Shown: positions 8,811-19,004 of the stretch, one piece after another
Numbering within the stretch: position 1 is the stretch's first letter
Layout of the letters: each line of letters opens with the position of its first letter
Assembly: GCF_000733125.1 (NCBI RefSeq)
Contig: NZ_JPHU01000001.1
Location: 124,001-188,000, forward strand
Origin: Parvularcula oceani
Lineage (GTDB): Bacteria > Pseudomonadota > Alphaproteobacteria > Caulobacterales > Parvularculaceae
Length of the DNA: 64,000 nt
Direction: 5' to 3'
The notes under the pieces: model-generated
The model's database searches: none
What the model was told of the DNA's origin: nothing
Seen by the model: the letters and a program-made list of their open reading frames with translations, nothing else
Made by a program: the position numbers and the translations under genes

Positions 8811-9398
8811 TTAGTCGAGCTTGCCCCGCCCCCAGCGCTGCGCGGCCTTGGCGATGCGTTCGCCGTAGAGGCGGGCGGTCTTGATATCGCCCTTTGGCGG
8901 GTTGTTCGGTCCCGGCTCGGCATTCTCGGACTGCGCCATGGCGCCGAGAAAGCCGCTGACGCGGTTGATGCCGTTGGGGTCGCCGCTGGCCCAGCCCTCC
9001 TGCTGGGTCTCGTTGCCCAGCGCATTGGGCACCCAGATCATGCCGTGCTGGCTCGCCAGGATCACGAACTGCTCGAGCGTCTGGACCTTGTCCCCGGACA
9101 GGCCGCCGCTATTGGTGAAGCCGCCGGCGACCTTGTCCTTCCACTTCTGGGCGAACCAGGGCTTGGACGTCGCGTCCATGAAGGATTTCATCGGCGCGGA
9201 AGCCGAGCCCATATAGGTCGGCGCGCCGAAGATGATGGCGTCGGCATCGTCGAGCCGGTCGAGATCCGCCTCCGCCTCCTGCGCGGTCAGGAACAGGACC
9301 TCGGTCCCCTCCACCCCTTGCGCGCCATCGCGCACGGCCTCGGCCTGAAGCTTGGTGTGGCCGTAGCCCGAGTGATAGACGATCGCGACTTTGGTCAT
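8811..9398 (-). CDS. WrbA-like flavodoxin-family NAD(P)H:quinone oxidoreductase
   Basis: The 195-residue protein starts MTKVAIVYHSGYGHTKLQAEAV, the FMN phosphate-binding loop of flavodoxin-like reductases. The later GAPTYMGSASAPMKSFMDAT and FTNSGGLSGDK segments are typical of WrbA and related quinone reductases. These enzymes make two-electron reductions of quinones and limit redox cycling. It is somewhat different from classical WrbA in the C-terminal third, so I leave the symbol open. It is convergent with rpmG and divergent from purQ. Confidence 0.85.
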   Translation of the reverse strand: MTKVAIVYHSGYGHTKLQAEAVRDGAQGVEGTEVLFLTAQEAEADLDRLDDADAIIFGAPTYMGSASAPMKSFMDATSKPWFAQKWKDKVAGGFTNSGGLSGDKVQTLEQFVILASQHGMIWVPNALGNETQQEGWASGDPNGINRVSGFLGAMAQSENAEPGPNNPPKGDIKTARLYGERIAKAAQRWGRGKLD

Positions 9399-9512
9399 GC
9401 TGCCTCCTCAAAGCGTCTTCGCCTCCAAGGTCGTCCTTCGGGCGCCACGGACAAGCCGCCAAAGGCGCAAAGCTGCGTTGCGGCGGCGCGCGCCGCCCCC
9501 TAGACCCCCCGC

Positions 9513-10175
9513 ATGCAAACCGCCGTCATCGTTCACCCCGCCGCCAATTGCGACAGAGACGCGCAGGTCGCGCTCCGTGCCGCGACCGGCAATGAGCCCG
9601 CCATGGTCTGGCATGCCGAGACCGAGCTGCCGCAGGCCGACCTGATCGTCGTCCCCGGCGGCTTTTCCTATGGCGACTACCTGCGCTCCGGCGCCATGGC
9701 CGCACGCTCCCCAATCATGGGTGAGGTGGCGAAGCGCGCGGGCGACGGGGTGCCGGTCCTCGGCATCTGCAACGGCTTCCAGATCCTGACCGAGGCGGGG
9801 CTCCTGCCCGGCGCGCTCCTGCGCAATGCGCATATCGATTTCGTCTGCGGCATGCGGACGCTGCGGGTCGATTCGACGGACAGCCCCTTCACGAGGGGCT
9901 ATGAGAGCGGCGCCTATGTCCGCTTCCCGGTCGCCCATCACGACGGCAATTTCGAAGCCGACGAGGAGACACTGAACCGCATCGAGGGCGAGGGGCGCGT
10001 CGCCTTCCGCTATGTCGAGAACGTCAACGGTTCGGCCCGCGCCATCGCAGGGGTCCTCAACGAGAAGGGCAATGTGCTCGGCATGATGCCCCATCCCGAA
10101 AGGGTCATCTCGCCGCTTCTCGGCGGCGAGGACGGCGCCGTCTTCTTCCGCCAGCTGATCGAGGCGATCCAGTGA
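9513..10175 (+). CDS. purQ: Phosphoribosylformylglycinamidine synthase, glutaminase subunit PurQ
   Basis: PurQ (220 residues) splits glutamine to supply ammonia to PurL in step 4 of purine synthesis. It is a class I amidotransferase: the nucleophile Cys lies in [23 protein letters not shown], and His/Glu of the triad lie in the late MMPHPER motif. The reading overlaps purL by four bases (GTGA). In many alphaproteobacteria purS lies directly upstream of purQ; here the 114-base upstream spacer holds no purS. Confidence 0.97.
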   Translation: MQTAVIVHPAANCDRDAQVALRAATGNEPAMVWHAETELPQADLIVVPGGFSYGDYLRSGAMAARSPIMGEVAKRAGDGVPVLGICNGFQILTEAGLLPGALLRNAHIDFVCGMRTLRVDSTDSPFTRGYESGAYVRFPVAHHDGNFEADEETLNRIEGEGRVAFRYVENVNGSARAIAGVLNEKGNVLGMMPHPERVISPLLGGEDGAVFFRQLIEAIQ

Positions 10176-12898
10176 CGCATTCTCCCGACACCATCGCCGA
10201 GCACGGCCTGAAGCCCGAAGAATACGACCGCCTCGTCAGCTCTCTCGGCCGCGAGCCGAACCTCCTCGAGCTCGGCATCTTCTCGGTCATGTGGTCCGAG
10301 CACTGCTCGTACAAATCCTCCCGCCGCCATCTCGCCAAGCTGCCGACCAAGGGCGAGCGCGTGATCCACGGTCCCGGCGAGAATGCCGGCGTGGTCGATA
10401 TCGGCGACGGGCAGGCCGTGATCTTCAAGATGGAGAGCCACAACCACCCCAGCTTCATCGAGCCCTATCAGGGCGCCGCGACGGGCGTGGGCGGCATCAT
10501 GCGCGACGTCTTCACCATGGGCGCCCGGCCGGTCGCGATGATGAACGCGCTGCGCTTCGGTTCGATCGATCATCCGAAGACCAAGCGCCTCCTGTCCGGC
10601 GTCGTGGCCGGGATCGGCGGCTACGGGAACTGCATGGGCGTGCCGACGGTGGGCGGCGAGACGAATTTCGACCCCGCCTATGACGACAACATCCTCGTCA
10701 ATGCCATGTGCGTCGGCATCGCCGATCAGGACAAGATCTTCCTGTCGGCGGCCGAAGGCGCGGGCAATCCCGTCGTCTATGTCGGCTCCAAGACCGGGCG
10801 CGACGGCATTCACGGGGCGACCATGGCCTCGGCCGAATTCGACGAGGCCTCCGAAGAGAAGCGCCCCACCGTGCAGGTCGGGGACCCCTTCACCGAGAAG
10901 CTGCTCCTCGAAGCCTGCCTCGAACTGATGGCGAAGGACGCGATCCTCGCCATCCAGGATATGGGGGCCGCCGGCCTCACATCCTCCTCTGTCGAGATGG
11001 CCGCCGGCGGCATCGCGGCGGGCGCTGGCGGGTTCGACATGAACCTCGACAACGTGCCCCAGCGCGAAGAGGGCATGACCCCTTACGAAATGATGCTGTC
11101 GGAGAGCCAGGAGCGCATGCTCATGGTCCTCAAGCCCGGCCGCGAGGACGAGGCGCGCGCGATCTTCGACAAGTGGGGCGTCGATTTCGCCGTGATCGGC
11201 GAGACGACCGATAGCGGCAAGCTCGTCATCCGCCATGGCGGCGAGGTGGTCGCGGACCTGCCTGTCGGACCGCTCGCCGACGAGGCGCCGAACTATGACC
11301 GGGCGCATACCGCCCTGCCCGACGTGCCGGCGCTCGAAGACCCCAAGGTCGTCGTGCGCGAGGCCGAGGTCCGGCTGACGCTCAAGGACGGCGATCTCGA
11401 CGCCGTCACCTCCGCCCTGATCGAGGAGACGCTGGCGGGCCGCGCCGATGTCGCTGGCATCGGCATCACCGAGGGCAAGCGGCAGGTGACCATCCTCGCC
11501 CGCGCCAGCATCGACGCCGCCTCGGACGTCTTCGACGCCTTCCTGTCGGCCGCGCGGAACCTCGGCGAGACGGGCGTGGCCGAGGTCGAGACCGAGGAAG
11601 AGGAGACCACCGTCAGCCTCGCCGACACACCTTCCGGCGATACGATGCTGACCGCCCTCGCCCGCATGATGGCGCTGCCCGACCTCTGCTCGCGCGCCTG
11701 GATCTGGTCGCAATACGATCACACGGTCATGGGCGACACGGTGCAGGGCCCCGGCGGCGATGCGGCGCTGGTGCGCGTGCACGGCACGGACAAGGCGCTG
11801 GCGATCTCGACCGACGTCACCCCGCGCTACTGCCTCGCCGATCCGCGCATGGGCGGAAAGCAGGCCGTCGCCGAAAGCTATCGCAATCTCTGCGCGGTCG
11901 GCGCCGAGCCGCTGGCGATCACAAACTGCCTGAACTTCGCCAATCCCGAAAAGCCCGAGATCATGGCGCAGTTCGTCGGCTGCCTCGAAGGCATGGCCGA
12001 GGCCTGCGAAGCGCTGTCCACCCCTGTCGTGTCGGGCAATGTCTCGCTCTACAACGAGACGAGCGGCAAGGGCATTCCGCCGACGCCCGCAATCGGCGCG
12101 GTCGGCCTCCTTCAGGACGCCAAGGCGAGCGCCCGGATGGACGGCGCGCGGGCGGGCGATGCGCTGATCGCGCTCGGCGTCACCCGCGGCTGGCTCGGCC
12201 AGTCGCTCTATCTGCGCGACCTCTTCGCCCTGACAGAAGGCGCGCCGCCGCCCGTCGACCTCGCCGCCGAGCGCAAGGCGGGCGAGCTCGTGCGCAAGCT
12301 GATCGGCACGAGCCCGGTCACGGCCGTGCACGATGTCTCCGATGGCGGCATCCTCGTCGCAGCGGCGGAAATGGCGCTTGGCTGCGGCGAAGGCCTCGCC
12401 CTGACGACGCCGGTCAAGGAGCGCAGAGCGGCCTATTGGTTCGGCGAGGATCAGGGGCGTTACCTCATCGCCGTGCCGGCCGCAGAGGCCGACAATGTCG
12501 TCCTGAAATGCGCCATGGGCGGCGTGCAGGCGAGCCGCCTCGGCGTCTTCGGCGGCGACGCCATCGTGCTCGACGGAAGAGACCGGCTCGACCTCCTCAC
12601 CCTGCACCGCCTCCACGAAGACACCCTGCCCTCTCTGTTCGAGACGACCGAGGAAACCGAACCCATGCCCATGGCCGCCGACGACATCCGCACGCTGATC
12701 CTGGACGCAATGCCCGATGCCGAAGTCGAGATCACCGATCTCGCCGGCGACGGTGACCACTATAAGGCGCGCATCGTCTCCTCCGCCTTTGACGGGCTGA
12801 ACCGCGTGCAGCAGCACCAGCTCGTCTACAAGGCGCTGAAGGGCCGGATGGGCGGCGAATTGCACGCCCTCGCGCTGGAGACCGCGCCCAAGGACTGA
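10172..12898 (+). CDS. purL: PurL synthetase with an extra internal domain and a C-terminal BolA-family domain
   Basis: PurL converts FGAR plus ammonia and ATP to FGAM. Expected motifs are present: [15 protein letters not shown] (~43-57), [23 protein letters not shown] (~86-108) and [13 protein letters not shown]. At 908 residues it is about 170 longer than the usual small PurL. Two additions explain this. Residues ~390-480 form an insert between [11 protein letters not shown] and the [13 protein letters not shown] segment. Residues ~832-908 form a complete BolA/IbaG-like domain, with the H(Q/H)LVYKALKG segment at its end, joined in frame by a short acidic linker. BolA-type proteins act with monothiol glutaredoxins in iron metabolism. 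The start (GTG) overlaps purQ. Confidence 0.93.
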   Translation: MTHSPDTIAEHGLKPEEYDRLVSSLGREPNLLELGIFSVMWSEHCSYKSSRRHLAKLPTKGERVIHGPGENAGVVDIGDGQAVIFKMESHNHPSFIEPYQGAATGVGGIMRDVFTMGARPVAMMNALRFGSIDHPKTKRLLSGVVAGIGGYGNCMGVPTVGGETNFDPAYDDNILVNAMCVGIADQDKIFLSAAEGAGNPVVYVGSKTGRDGIHGATMASAEFDEASEEKRPTVQVGDPFTEKLLLEACLELMAKDAILAIQDMGAAGLTSSSVEMAAGGIAAGAGGFDMNLDNVPQREEGMTPYEMMLSESQERMLMVLKPGREDEARAIFDKWGVDFAVIGETTDSGKLVIRHGGEVVADLPVGPLADEAPNYDRAHTALPDVPALEDPKVVVREAEVRLTLKDGDLDAVTSALIEETLAGRADVAGIGITEGKRQVTILARASIDAASDVFDAFLSAARNLGETGVAEVETEEEETTVSLADTPSGDTMLTALARMMALPDLCSRAWIWSQYDHTVMGDTVQGPGGDAALVRVHGTDKALAISTDVTPRYCLADPRMGGKQAVAESYRNLCAVGAEPLAITNCLNFANPEKPEIMAQFVGCLEGMAEACEALSTPVVSGNVSLYNETSGKGIPPTPAIGAVGLLQDAKASARMDGARAGDALIALGVTRGWLGQSLYLRDLFALTEGAPPPVDLAAERKAGELVRKLIGTSPVTAVHDVSDGGILVAAAEMALGCGEGLALTTPVKERRAAYWFGEDQGRYLIAVPAAEADNVVLKCAMGGVQASRLGVFGGDAIVLDGRDRLDLLTLHRLHEDTLPSLFETTEETEPMPMAADDIRTLILDAMPDAEVEITDLAGDGDHYKARIVSSAFDGLNRVQQHQLVYKALKGRMGGELHALALETAPKD
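12650..12667 (+). other. bolA: Possible internal translation start for a free BolA protein inside purL
   Basis: GAGGAAA at 12650-12656 stands eight bases before ATG 12665, which is in frame and begins the BolA-like domain (77 residues, 12665-12898). A second ATG follows at 12671. In unfused relatives, bolA commonly follows purL, so this could be the old bolA start kept after loss of the purL stop codon. Whether it is used is unknown. Confidence 0.4.
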
Positions 12899-12903
12899 GG
12901 CCC

Positions 12904-13803
12904 GTGACGGAAGCGTCCAGCCTCGGCTTCGGGGCCTCCGGGCCCTGGGCCATGCCTTGGTTTTCCGAGGCGAAGGCGCAGCGCGTACTCGAAGCGGCAC
13001 TCGGCGCGGGCATCCGGCATCTCGACACGAGCCCGTCCTATGCGGGCGGTGCGGCAGAGGCCCGGCTCGGCCGCCTGCTAACGCGGCTGGAGGCCGAGGG
13101 CAGCGCGGCGAGGAGCGCGCTCTGCATCAGCAGCAAGGCGGGCTCCTTTCCTGCGGGGGACGGGAAGATCGCCAAGGACTTCTCGCCCGCTCGCCTGCGG
13201 CGGCAGGTGGAGGAGACATTGGCCTATCTGGGCATATCCGCCCTCGACATCCTCTATCTGCACGGCCCGGATGAGCGCCAGATCGATGAATGCCTGCCTC
13301 TTCTATGCGAGATGAAGGATCAGGGCCTCATCCGCGCCATCGGCAGCTGCAGCGACGGCAGGCAGCTGGCGCATGCCGCGGGAACCGGCGGCATTGACTG
13401 GCTGATGGCGCCTTATAACGTGCTGCGTCAGCACAATGGCGTGGCGCTGAGGGCGGGGCAGCGGCAGGGCAAGAAGATCGCCATCGTCGCGCCCCTGGCG
13501 CAGGGCCTCTGGCGGCGGGACATCCTGCTACCCCGGACGCCTTCTGGTGCCTGGTACGCCGCGCGGGCCTTCCTGAAGAACAGGGACGAGCTGCGCATGG
13601 CGCGGCGGGCGAAATGGCTGCACGAGGAGTCCGGATGGACGCCCGCGGCCCTCGCCCTCGCCTTCGTCCGCGAAAGCCTGTCGCCCGACCTGATCCTGAC
13701 CACGACGACGAAAGCGCGGCACATCCGGGCATCCGCCGAGGCGGCGGCCCGCCCGCTGCCGGATGCGCTGAAGGCGAAGCTTCAGGGCTTGATGGTCTCG
13801 TAG
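12904..13803 (+). CDS. Aldo/keto reductase family protein
   Basis: The 299-residue TIM-barrel protein starts with GTG five bases after the purL stop. The barrel motifs are GIRHLDTSPSYAGG (with the catalytic Asp/Tyr region), KAGSF near the catalytic Lys, and YLHGPD. The C-terminal nucleotide-phosphate region (LILTTTTKARHI) is shortened. The substrate is not visible. It probably belongs to the purQL transcription unit by spacing. The 3' end overlaps the convergent HtrA gene by 22 bases. Confidence 0.8.
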   Translation: MTEASSLGFGASGPWAMPWFSEAKAQRVLEAALGAGIRHLDTSPSYAGGAAEARLGRLLTRLEAEGSAARSALCISSKAGSFPAGDGKIAKDFSPARLRRQVEETLAYLGISALDILYLHGPDERQIDECLPLLCEMKDQGLIRAIGSCSDGRQLAHAAGTGGIDWLMAPYNVLRQHNGVALRAGQRQGKKIAIVAPLAQGLWRRDILLPRTPSGAWYAARAFLKNRDELRMARRAKWLHEESGWTPAALALAFVRESLSPDLILTTTTKARHIRASAEAAARPLPDALKAKLQGLMVS

Positions 13804-15095
13804 AAGAGCCTGTCGCCGCGCTGCACGAGGATCTGGACGGGGCCGGACCGCACCTCGCGCAGGCGCGCCAGCTGATCGGCCACGGCGCCCGGGTCGCGCG
13901 CCTCGTTCCATCCCACTTCCAGGATGACGTCCCCTGGCCGCAAGGCGCTGCTGAGCGCGCTTTGCGGATCGACCGAGGTGACGACGACGCCTTCGACATC
14001 CTCCGGCAGGCCGTAGGCGGCCCGCACTTCGCGCGTGGCGGCCTGAAGGGTCAGGCCCGCAGCGGCGACGGCGGGCGCCCCGAGAGCCGCGGCCAGGGCG
14101 GTTTCCCGCCGCGCCAGCGTCACTTCGAGCGGGAGGCGCCGGCCTTCGCGCAGCACCAGCAACGGGACGGTCTCCCCGACGGCCGTGTCGGCGACCGCCC
14201 GCGTCAGGTCGCGCCGCTCCCGGATCTCCTTGCCGCCGAAGCGCAGGATCACGTCATCGGCGCGCAGCCCCGCCTCCGCAGCCGGAGAATTCGCGCGGGC
14301 GCGCACGACGACCGCACCGTCCCGGCTGGCAAGATCCAGACGGCGCTGCGTATCGCGCGTCACCTCGTCCAGCGTCACGCCGAGAAAGCCGCGCTGCGTC
14401 TCGCCATAGCGGATGAGCTGGCGCACCACGCTCTGGGCGAGATTGCCCGGCACGGCGAAGCCGACGCCGACCGAGCCGCCGGTCTGGCTGAAGATGACGG
14501 TGTTCACCCCGATGACCCGGCCGTCCATGTCGAAGAGGGGCCCCCCCGAATTGCCCCTGTTGATGGCGGCATCGGTCTGGATGAAGTCGTCATAGAGGCC
14601 GGAGTCGATGTCGCGGTTCTGCGCCGAGATGATACCGGCGCTGACCGACCCGCCAAGGCCGAAGGGGTTGCCGATGGCGACGACCCAGTCGCCCACCCGC
14701 GGCTCGTCGCTGTCGCCGAAGCGGACATGGGGAAATTTCTCGTCCGCTTCGATCTGCAGCACGGCGAGATCGGTCTCCCGGTCGGCGGCGCGCAGGCGGG
14801 CTGGATATTCTGTTCCATCGGCCAGGATGACGAGAATCTCGTCGGCCTCCGCGATAACGTGGTTGTTCGTCACCACGATGCCGCTCTCGTCGACGATGAA
14901 GCCCGATCCGAGCGAGACCGCCTGGCCGTCGCTTCCGCCCGGCAGCGCGGTCTGCGAGGTCGAGATGTTCACCACCGCCGGCATGACGCGCTCGACGAGG
15001 TCGGCGAAGCTGTCGGGAGCGCCCCGCGCCAGAGCCGGAGCGGGCGCGGCGAGAAGAGCAGCGGCGACAAGCAGCGTGGCGATCAGGATGCGCAT
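13782..15095 (-). CDS. Periplasmic HtrA/DegP-like serine protease with two PDZ domains
   Basis: The 437-residue protein has a signal peptide (about residues 1-24) and a trypsin-like domain with His79 in NNHVIAE, Asp109 in ETDLAVLQ and Ser183 in GNSGGPLFD. A first PDZ domain follows at about 240-330. A shorter second PDZ-like domain lies near 350-430 and ends LFYETIKP. HtrA proteases degrade or refold damaged envelope proteins. It is close to DegP/DegQ but I cannot say which. Confidence 0.92.
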   Translation of the reverse strand: MRILIATLLVAAALLAAPAPALARGAPDSFADLVERVMPAVVNISTSQTALPGGSDGQAVSLGSGFIVDESGIVVTNNHVIAEADEILVILADGTEYPARLRAADRETDLAVLQIEADEKFPHVRFGDSDEPRVGDWVVAIGNPFGLGGSVSAGIISAQNRDIDSGLYDDFIQTDAAINRGNSGGPLFDMDGRVIGVNTVIFSQTGGSVGVGFAVPGNLAQSVVRQLIRYGETQRGFLGVTLDEVTRDTQRRLDLASRDGAVVVRARANSPAAEAGLRADDVILRFGGKEIRERRDLTRAVADTAVGETVPLLVLREGRRLPLEVTLARRETALAAALGAPAVAAAGLTLQAATREVRAAYGLPEDVEGVVVTSVDPQSALSSALRPGDVILEVGWNEARDPGAVADQLARLREVRSGPVQILVQRGDRLFYETIKP

Positions 15096-15220
15096 CGGAA
15101 ATATCCAGAAAAAGAGTATCCGAAGCGTAGAGGCAAACCAGCCGGCGGCAAAGAGGCGCGAAGGCCGCAGCGAGTGTTCCGCCGCGGCCTCCGTTCAGGT
15201 CGAGCCCGGAGGCAATGCCC

Positions 15221-16270
15221 TCAGGCGGCGTCCTCCACCGCTTCGGACCAGGCACCCTGCTGGGCGAGCCCGTTCATCTTGGCGCGGTGGTCGAAGGCCC
15301 GCTGCGCCGCGGCGACATTGCCTGCCTGCCCTTTCCACGCATCGAGCGCGGAGGCCTGGAGCGCCCGGCCATAGGAGAAGGAGAGCGACCAGGGCATCTC
15401 GTCCTTGTACATCTTGTTCATCGTATTGAGGTTCTCGGTCGCCTCGCGCTCGGACTGGCCGCCCGAGAGGAAGACGATGCCGGGCACCGCCGCAGGCACG
15501 GTCTCGCGGAAGCACTTCACCGTCTTCTCCGCGATTTCCTCGCTCGTTGCCTGCGTCTTGGCCTTCTTGCCGGGGACGATCATGTTCGGCTTGAGGATCG
15601 TGCCTTCGAGGGCGACGCGCTGGATGAAGAGTTCATCGTAGAGAAGCCGCAGGCCCGCCGCCGTCACCTCGAAGCAGCGGTCGATGTCGTGGTCGCCGTC
15701 CATCAGGACTTCCGGCTCGACGATCGGAACGATATTGGCTTCCTGGCACAGCGCCGCATAGCGGCCGAGCGCATGCATATTGGTGCGCAGGCAGTCGGCC
15801 GAAGGAATGGTGACGTCGCCGTCCCGGCCGATATCGATCACCGCCCGCCATTTGGCGAAACGCGCGCCGAGTTCGTAATATTCGGCGAGCCGCTCGCGCA
15901 GGCCGTCGAGCCCCTCGGTCACCTTCTCGCCCGGCGCGAAGGGCAGCGGTTTGGCGCCCTTGTCGACCTTGATGCCGGGGATCGAGCCCGCATCGGTGAT
16001 CAGCTTTGTCAGCGGCGTGCCGTCGGCGGCCTTCTGGCGGATCGTCTCGTCGAACAGGATGACGCCTGAAATATGCTCGCGCATGGCGGTCTCTGTGCGG
16101 AAGAGCAGCTCGCGATAGTCGCGGCGATTGTCCTCCGTGCTCTCGACCGAGATGGAGTCGAAGCGCTTCTTGATCGTGCCGGTCGATTCGTCCGCAGCGA
16201 GGATTCCCTTGCCGGGAGCAACCATGGCGCGGGCGACCGCGTTGAGGTCGTCCAGATTGCGTTCCGCCAT
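15221..16270 (-). CDS. fba: Class I fructose-bisphosphate aldolase
   Basis: From ATG 16270 the product is 349 residues and begins MAERNLDDLNAVARAMVAPGKGILAADES, the class I FBA start. Catalytic features include the Schiff-base lysine region (GTILKPNMIVPGKK) and the IVPIVEPEVLMDGDHD strand. It splits fructose 1,6-bisphosphate to DHAP and glyceraldehyde 3-phosphate without a metal. A longer reading to 16339 runs into pgk's end. It is last in the tkt-gap-(lipoprotein)-pgk-fba run, 18 bases after pgk. Confidence 0.95.
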   Translation of the reverse strand: MAERNLDDLNAVARAMVAPGKGILAADESTGTIKKRFDSISVESTEDNRRDYRELLFRTETAMREHISGVILFDETIRQKAADGTPLTKLITDAGSIPGIKVDKGAKPLPFAPGEKVTEGLDGLRERLAEYYELGARFAKWRAVIDIGRDGDVTIPSADCLRTNMHALGRYAALCQEANIVPIVEPEVLMDGDHDIDRCFEVTAAGLRLLYDELFIQRVALEGTILKPNMIVPGKKAKTQATSEEIAEKTVKCFRETVPAAVPGIVFLSGGQSEREATENLNTMNKMYKDEMPWSLSFSYGRALQASALDAWKGQAGNVAAAQRAFDHRAKMNGLAQQGAWSEAVEDAA

Positions 16271-16287
16271 TCTATTCGTTTCCTTCC

Positions 16288-17487
16288 TCAATTCCGGCTC
16301 AAGGCCGCGACGCCCGGAAGCGTCTTCCCCTCCATCCATTCAAGGAACGCGCCCCCTGCGGTGGAGATGTATGTGAAATCGTCGGCCACGCCGGCCATGT
16401 TGAGCGCCGCGACCGTGTCCCCGCCGCCGGCGACGGAGGTCAGCTGGCCCTCCTTCGTCAGCTTCGCGGCATAGCGGGCCAGTTCGACCGTCGCCGTATG
16501 GAAGGGCGGCGTCTCGAAGGCGCCAAGGGGCCCGTTCCAGATCAGCGTCTTGCAGCCCTCCAGCGCCTCGGCATAGGCATCGACGCTGTCGGGGCCGAGA
16601 TCGAGGATCATCTCGCCCGGCTTCACCGCATCGGCCGCGCGCACCGCCGTATCGGCATTCGCCTCGAACTTGGCGGCGACCACCACGTCGCGCGGCAGGA
16701 TGATCTCGCAGCCCTGCGCGCCGGCCCGCGACAGGATCTCCTTGGCCGTGGGCACGAGATCGGGCTCGGCGAGGCTCTTGCCGACATCTTCGCCCATGGC
16801 GAGGAGGAAGGTGTTCGCCATGCCGCCGCCGACGATGATCTTGTCGGCTTTGCCGAGAAGGTTCGTCAGCACGTCGAGTTTGGTCGAGACCTTGGCGCCG
16901 CCGACAATGGCCATGACCGGGCGCTCGGGCGCGGCCAGCGCCGCATTGAGGTAGTCGAGCTCGCGCTGCATGGCGCGCCCCGCTGCGGCGGGGACGAGCT
17001 GCGCGAGGAATTCGGTCGAGGCATGCGCCCGGTGCGCCGCCGAGAAGGCGTCGTTGACATAGGCATCGGCATTCATCGCCAGCGCCTTGGCATAGACCTC
17101 GTCATTGGCCTCTTCGGCGGCGTGGAAGCGCGTGTTCTCGAGGAGGAGGACATCGCCCGGCTGCATCGCCGCGACGGCGTCGTTCGCAGGCTCTCCGACC
17201 GAGTCGGCCGCGAAGCCGACCTGCCGGCCCAGCACCTCTGAGAAGGCTTCCGCGACCGGGCGCAGCGACATCGTCTCGTCGCGCTGCCCCTTGGGCCGCC
17301 CGAAATGGCTGAGCAGGATGACCTTCGCCCCCTTCTCGCTCAGCTCACGGACAGTCGGCACGGCCCGCTCGAGCCGCGTCGCATCGGAGACCTCGCCGTC
17401 CCTGACCGGGACGTTGAAGTCCACGCGCACCATGACCCTCTTGCCGGAGAGGTCGCCGAGATCGTCGATCGTATTGAAGCCGGCCAT
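16288..17487 (-). CDS. pgk: Phosphoglycerate kinase
   Basis: The 399-residue enzyme interconverts 1,3-bisphosphoglycerate/ADP and 3-phosphoglycerate/ATP. Signature segments are [42 protein letters not shown] and the C-terminal [12 protein letters not shown] nucleotide loop. It lies between a small lipoprotein gene and fba in the glycolytic run. Confidence 0.97.
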   Translation of the reverse strand: MAGFNTIDDLGDLSGKRVMVRVDFNVPVRDGEVSDATRLERAVPTVRELSEKGAKVILLSHFGRPKGQRDETMSLRPVAEAFSEVLGRQVGFAADSVGEPANDAVAAMQPGDVLLLENTRFHAAEEANDEVYAKALAMNADAYVNDAFSAAHRAHASTEFLAQLVPAAAGRAMQRELDYLNAALAAPERPVMAIVGGAKVSTKLDVLTNLLGKADKIIVGGGMANTFLLAMGEDVGKSLAEPDLVPTAKEILSRAGAQGCEIILPRDVVVAAKFEANADTAVRAADAVKPGEMILDLGPDSVDAYAEALEGCKTLIWNGPLGAFETPPFHTATVELARYAAKLTKEGQLTSVAGGGDTVAALNMAGVADDFTYISTAGGAFLEWMEGKTLPGVAALSRN

Positions 17488-17536
17488 AATCGCCTCTTTT
17501 CAGTCTCGTTCCTGGGCGCCCGGCATCGGGGACCTT

Positions 17537-17968
17537 TCAGCCGGCCGCCTCGTCGGGATCGCAACGGGTGAACACCGCCGAGCGTGTTCCCTCCTCCGCC
17601 AGAAGGGCATCGGGAGAGAGCGTGTAGGTCACTTCGCGCTCATAGGGCATGCCTTCGCCCTCGCACCGCATGCCGACGCGAAAGCGGACATTGGCTTCGA
17701 GCACGCGGACCGATTGCAGGTCGCATGCATTCTCGTAGCCCGTGAAGCGCTCGGCGGTGATCTCCACCGGCGCTTCGGGCGCGGTGCCGGGGCTAAGGGC
17801 GCAATTCGTGCCCTCTCCCGCCCAAAGCCCCTGGAAGGGATGAACGCCTGGGGCGGGACGCGTCTGGGCCATGGGCGCTCGCGGTGCCCCGGCCTCCTCC
17901 GAGGGCACTGTCTCCTCCCCGCCCCCGCAGGCGGCGAGAAGGAGGAGAACCGGAAGCGCGCGCCGCAT
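17537..17968 (-). CDS. Small hypothetical lipoprotein between gap and pgk
   Basis: From ATG 17968 the 143-residue product has a lipoprotein signal (MRRALPVLLLLAAC, Cys14 followed by GGG). A Pro-rich linker follows, then a beta-rich domain with four further cysteines (Cys57, 82, 101 and 136 by my count) that may form disulfides in the periplasm. No domain recognised. It sits in the glycolytic gene run, 10 bases after gap and 49 before pgk, so it is probably co-transcribed. A longer reading to 18040 overlaps gap and is rejected. Confidence 0.7.
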   Translation of the reverse strand: MRRALPVLLLLAACGGGEETVPSEEAGAPRAPMAQTRPAPGVHPFQGLWAGEGTNCALSPGTAPEAPVEITAERFTGYENACDLQSVRVLEANVRFRVGMRCEGEGMPYEREVTYTLSPDALLAEEGTRSAVFTRCDPDEAAG

Positions 17969-17978
17969 GCCGCCCTCT

Positions 17979-18992
17979 TTAAAGGAACTTCGCCATGACG
18001 AGGGCCGTGTCCGCCATGCGGGTCGAGAAGCCCCATTCATTGTCGTACCAGCTCAGGACACGGACCAGATTGCCGTCCACGATCTGCGTCTGCGCCGTCG
18101 CGAAGGTCGACGAATGGCTGTCATGGTTGAAGTCCGAGCTGACCAGCTTCTCATCGGTATAGCCGAGGACGCCCTTGAGCTCGCCGTCAGCGGCCTTGCG
18201 GATCGCGTCATTGACCGCCTCGACGCTCGCTTCGCGCTGCGGCTGGAAGACGAGGTCGATCATCGACACGTTCGGCGTCGGCACGCGCACGGCAGAGCCG
18301 TCGAGCTTGCCGTTGAGATCGGGCAGGACGAGGCCCACCGCCTTGGCCGCGCCGGTCGAGGTCGGGATCATGTTGCTGGCCGCCGCGCGGGCCCGGTAGA
18401 GATCCTTGTGCAGCGTATCCAGCGTCGGCTGGTCACCCGTATAGGAATGGATCGTCGTCATGTAGCCGCGCTCGATGCCGAAGGCTTCGTGCAGGACCTT
18501 GGCGACGGGGGCGAGGCAGTTCGTCGTGCAGGATGCGTTGGAGACGATCGTGTCCTCGGCCGTCAGCGCATCGTGGTTGACGCCATAGACCACCGTCTTC
18601 TCGTTCAGCGCCTTGGAGAGGGGCGCAGAGACGAGGACGCGCTTCGCGCCCGCTTCGAGATGGGCCTTCGCCTTGGCCGGATCGGTGAAGATGCCGGTGC
18701 ATTCGAAGACGATGTCCACGCCCCGCTCGCCCCAGCGCAGGGCCGAAGGGTCGCGCTCGGCGGTGACGTCGATCGTCTTGCCGTTGACGCGCAGGTTCTC
18801 GCCCTCGACCGAGACGTCCGCATTCAGGCGGCCATGCACGCTGTCATATTTGAGCAGATGCGCATTGGTCTCGACCGGGCCGAGATCGTTGATCGCGACC
18901 ACTTCGATATCGCTGCGGTCATGCTCGATCATGGAACGGAGCGCGAGGCGTCCGATCCGTCCGAACCCGTTAATGCCGACTTTCAGAGCCAT
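17979..18992 (-). CDS. gap: Type I glyceraldehyde-3-phosphate dehydrogenase
   Basis: The 337-residue enzyme oxidises glyceraldehyde 3-phosphate to 1,3-bisphosphoglycerate. The NAD-binding start is MALKVGINGFGRIGRLALR, and the catalytic cysteine lies in SNASCTTNCLAPV. The C-terminal YDNEWGFSTRMAD motif is intact. It follows tkt by 12 bases. Confidence 0.97.
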   Translation of the reverse strand: MALKVGINGFGRIGRLALRSMIEHDRSDIEVVAINDLGPVETNAHLLKYDSVHGRLNADVSVEGENLRVNGKTIDVTAERDPSALRWGERGVDIVFECTGIFTDPAKAKAHLEAGAKRVLVSAPLSKALNEKTVVYGVNHDALTAEDTIVSNASCTTNCLAPVAKVLHEAFGIERGYMTTIHSYTGDQPTLDTLHKDLYRARAAASNMIPTSTGAAKAVGLVLPDLNGKLDGSAVRVPTPNVSMIDLVFQPQREASVEAVNDAIRKAADGELKGVLGYTDEKLVSSDFNHDSHSSTFATAQTQIVDGNLVRVLSWYDNEWGFSTRMADTALVMAKFL

Positions 18993-19004
18993 GATGCTTC
19001 CTCC

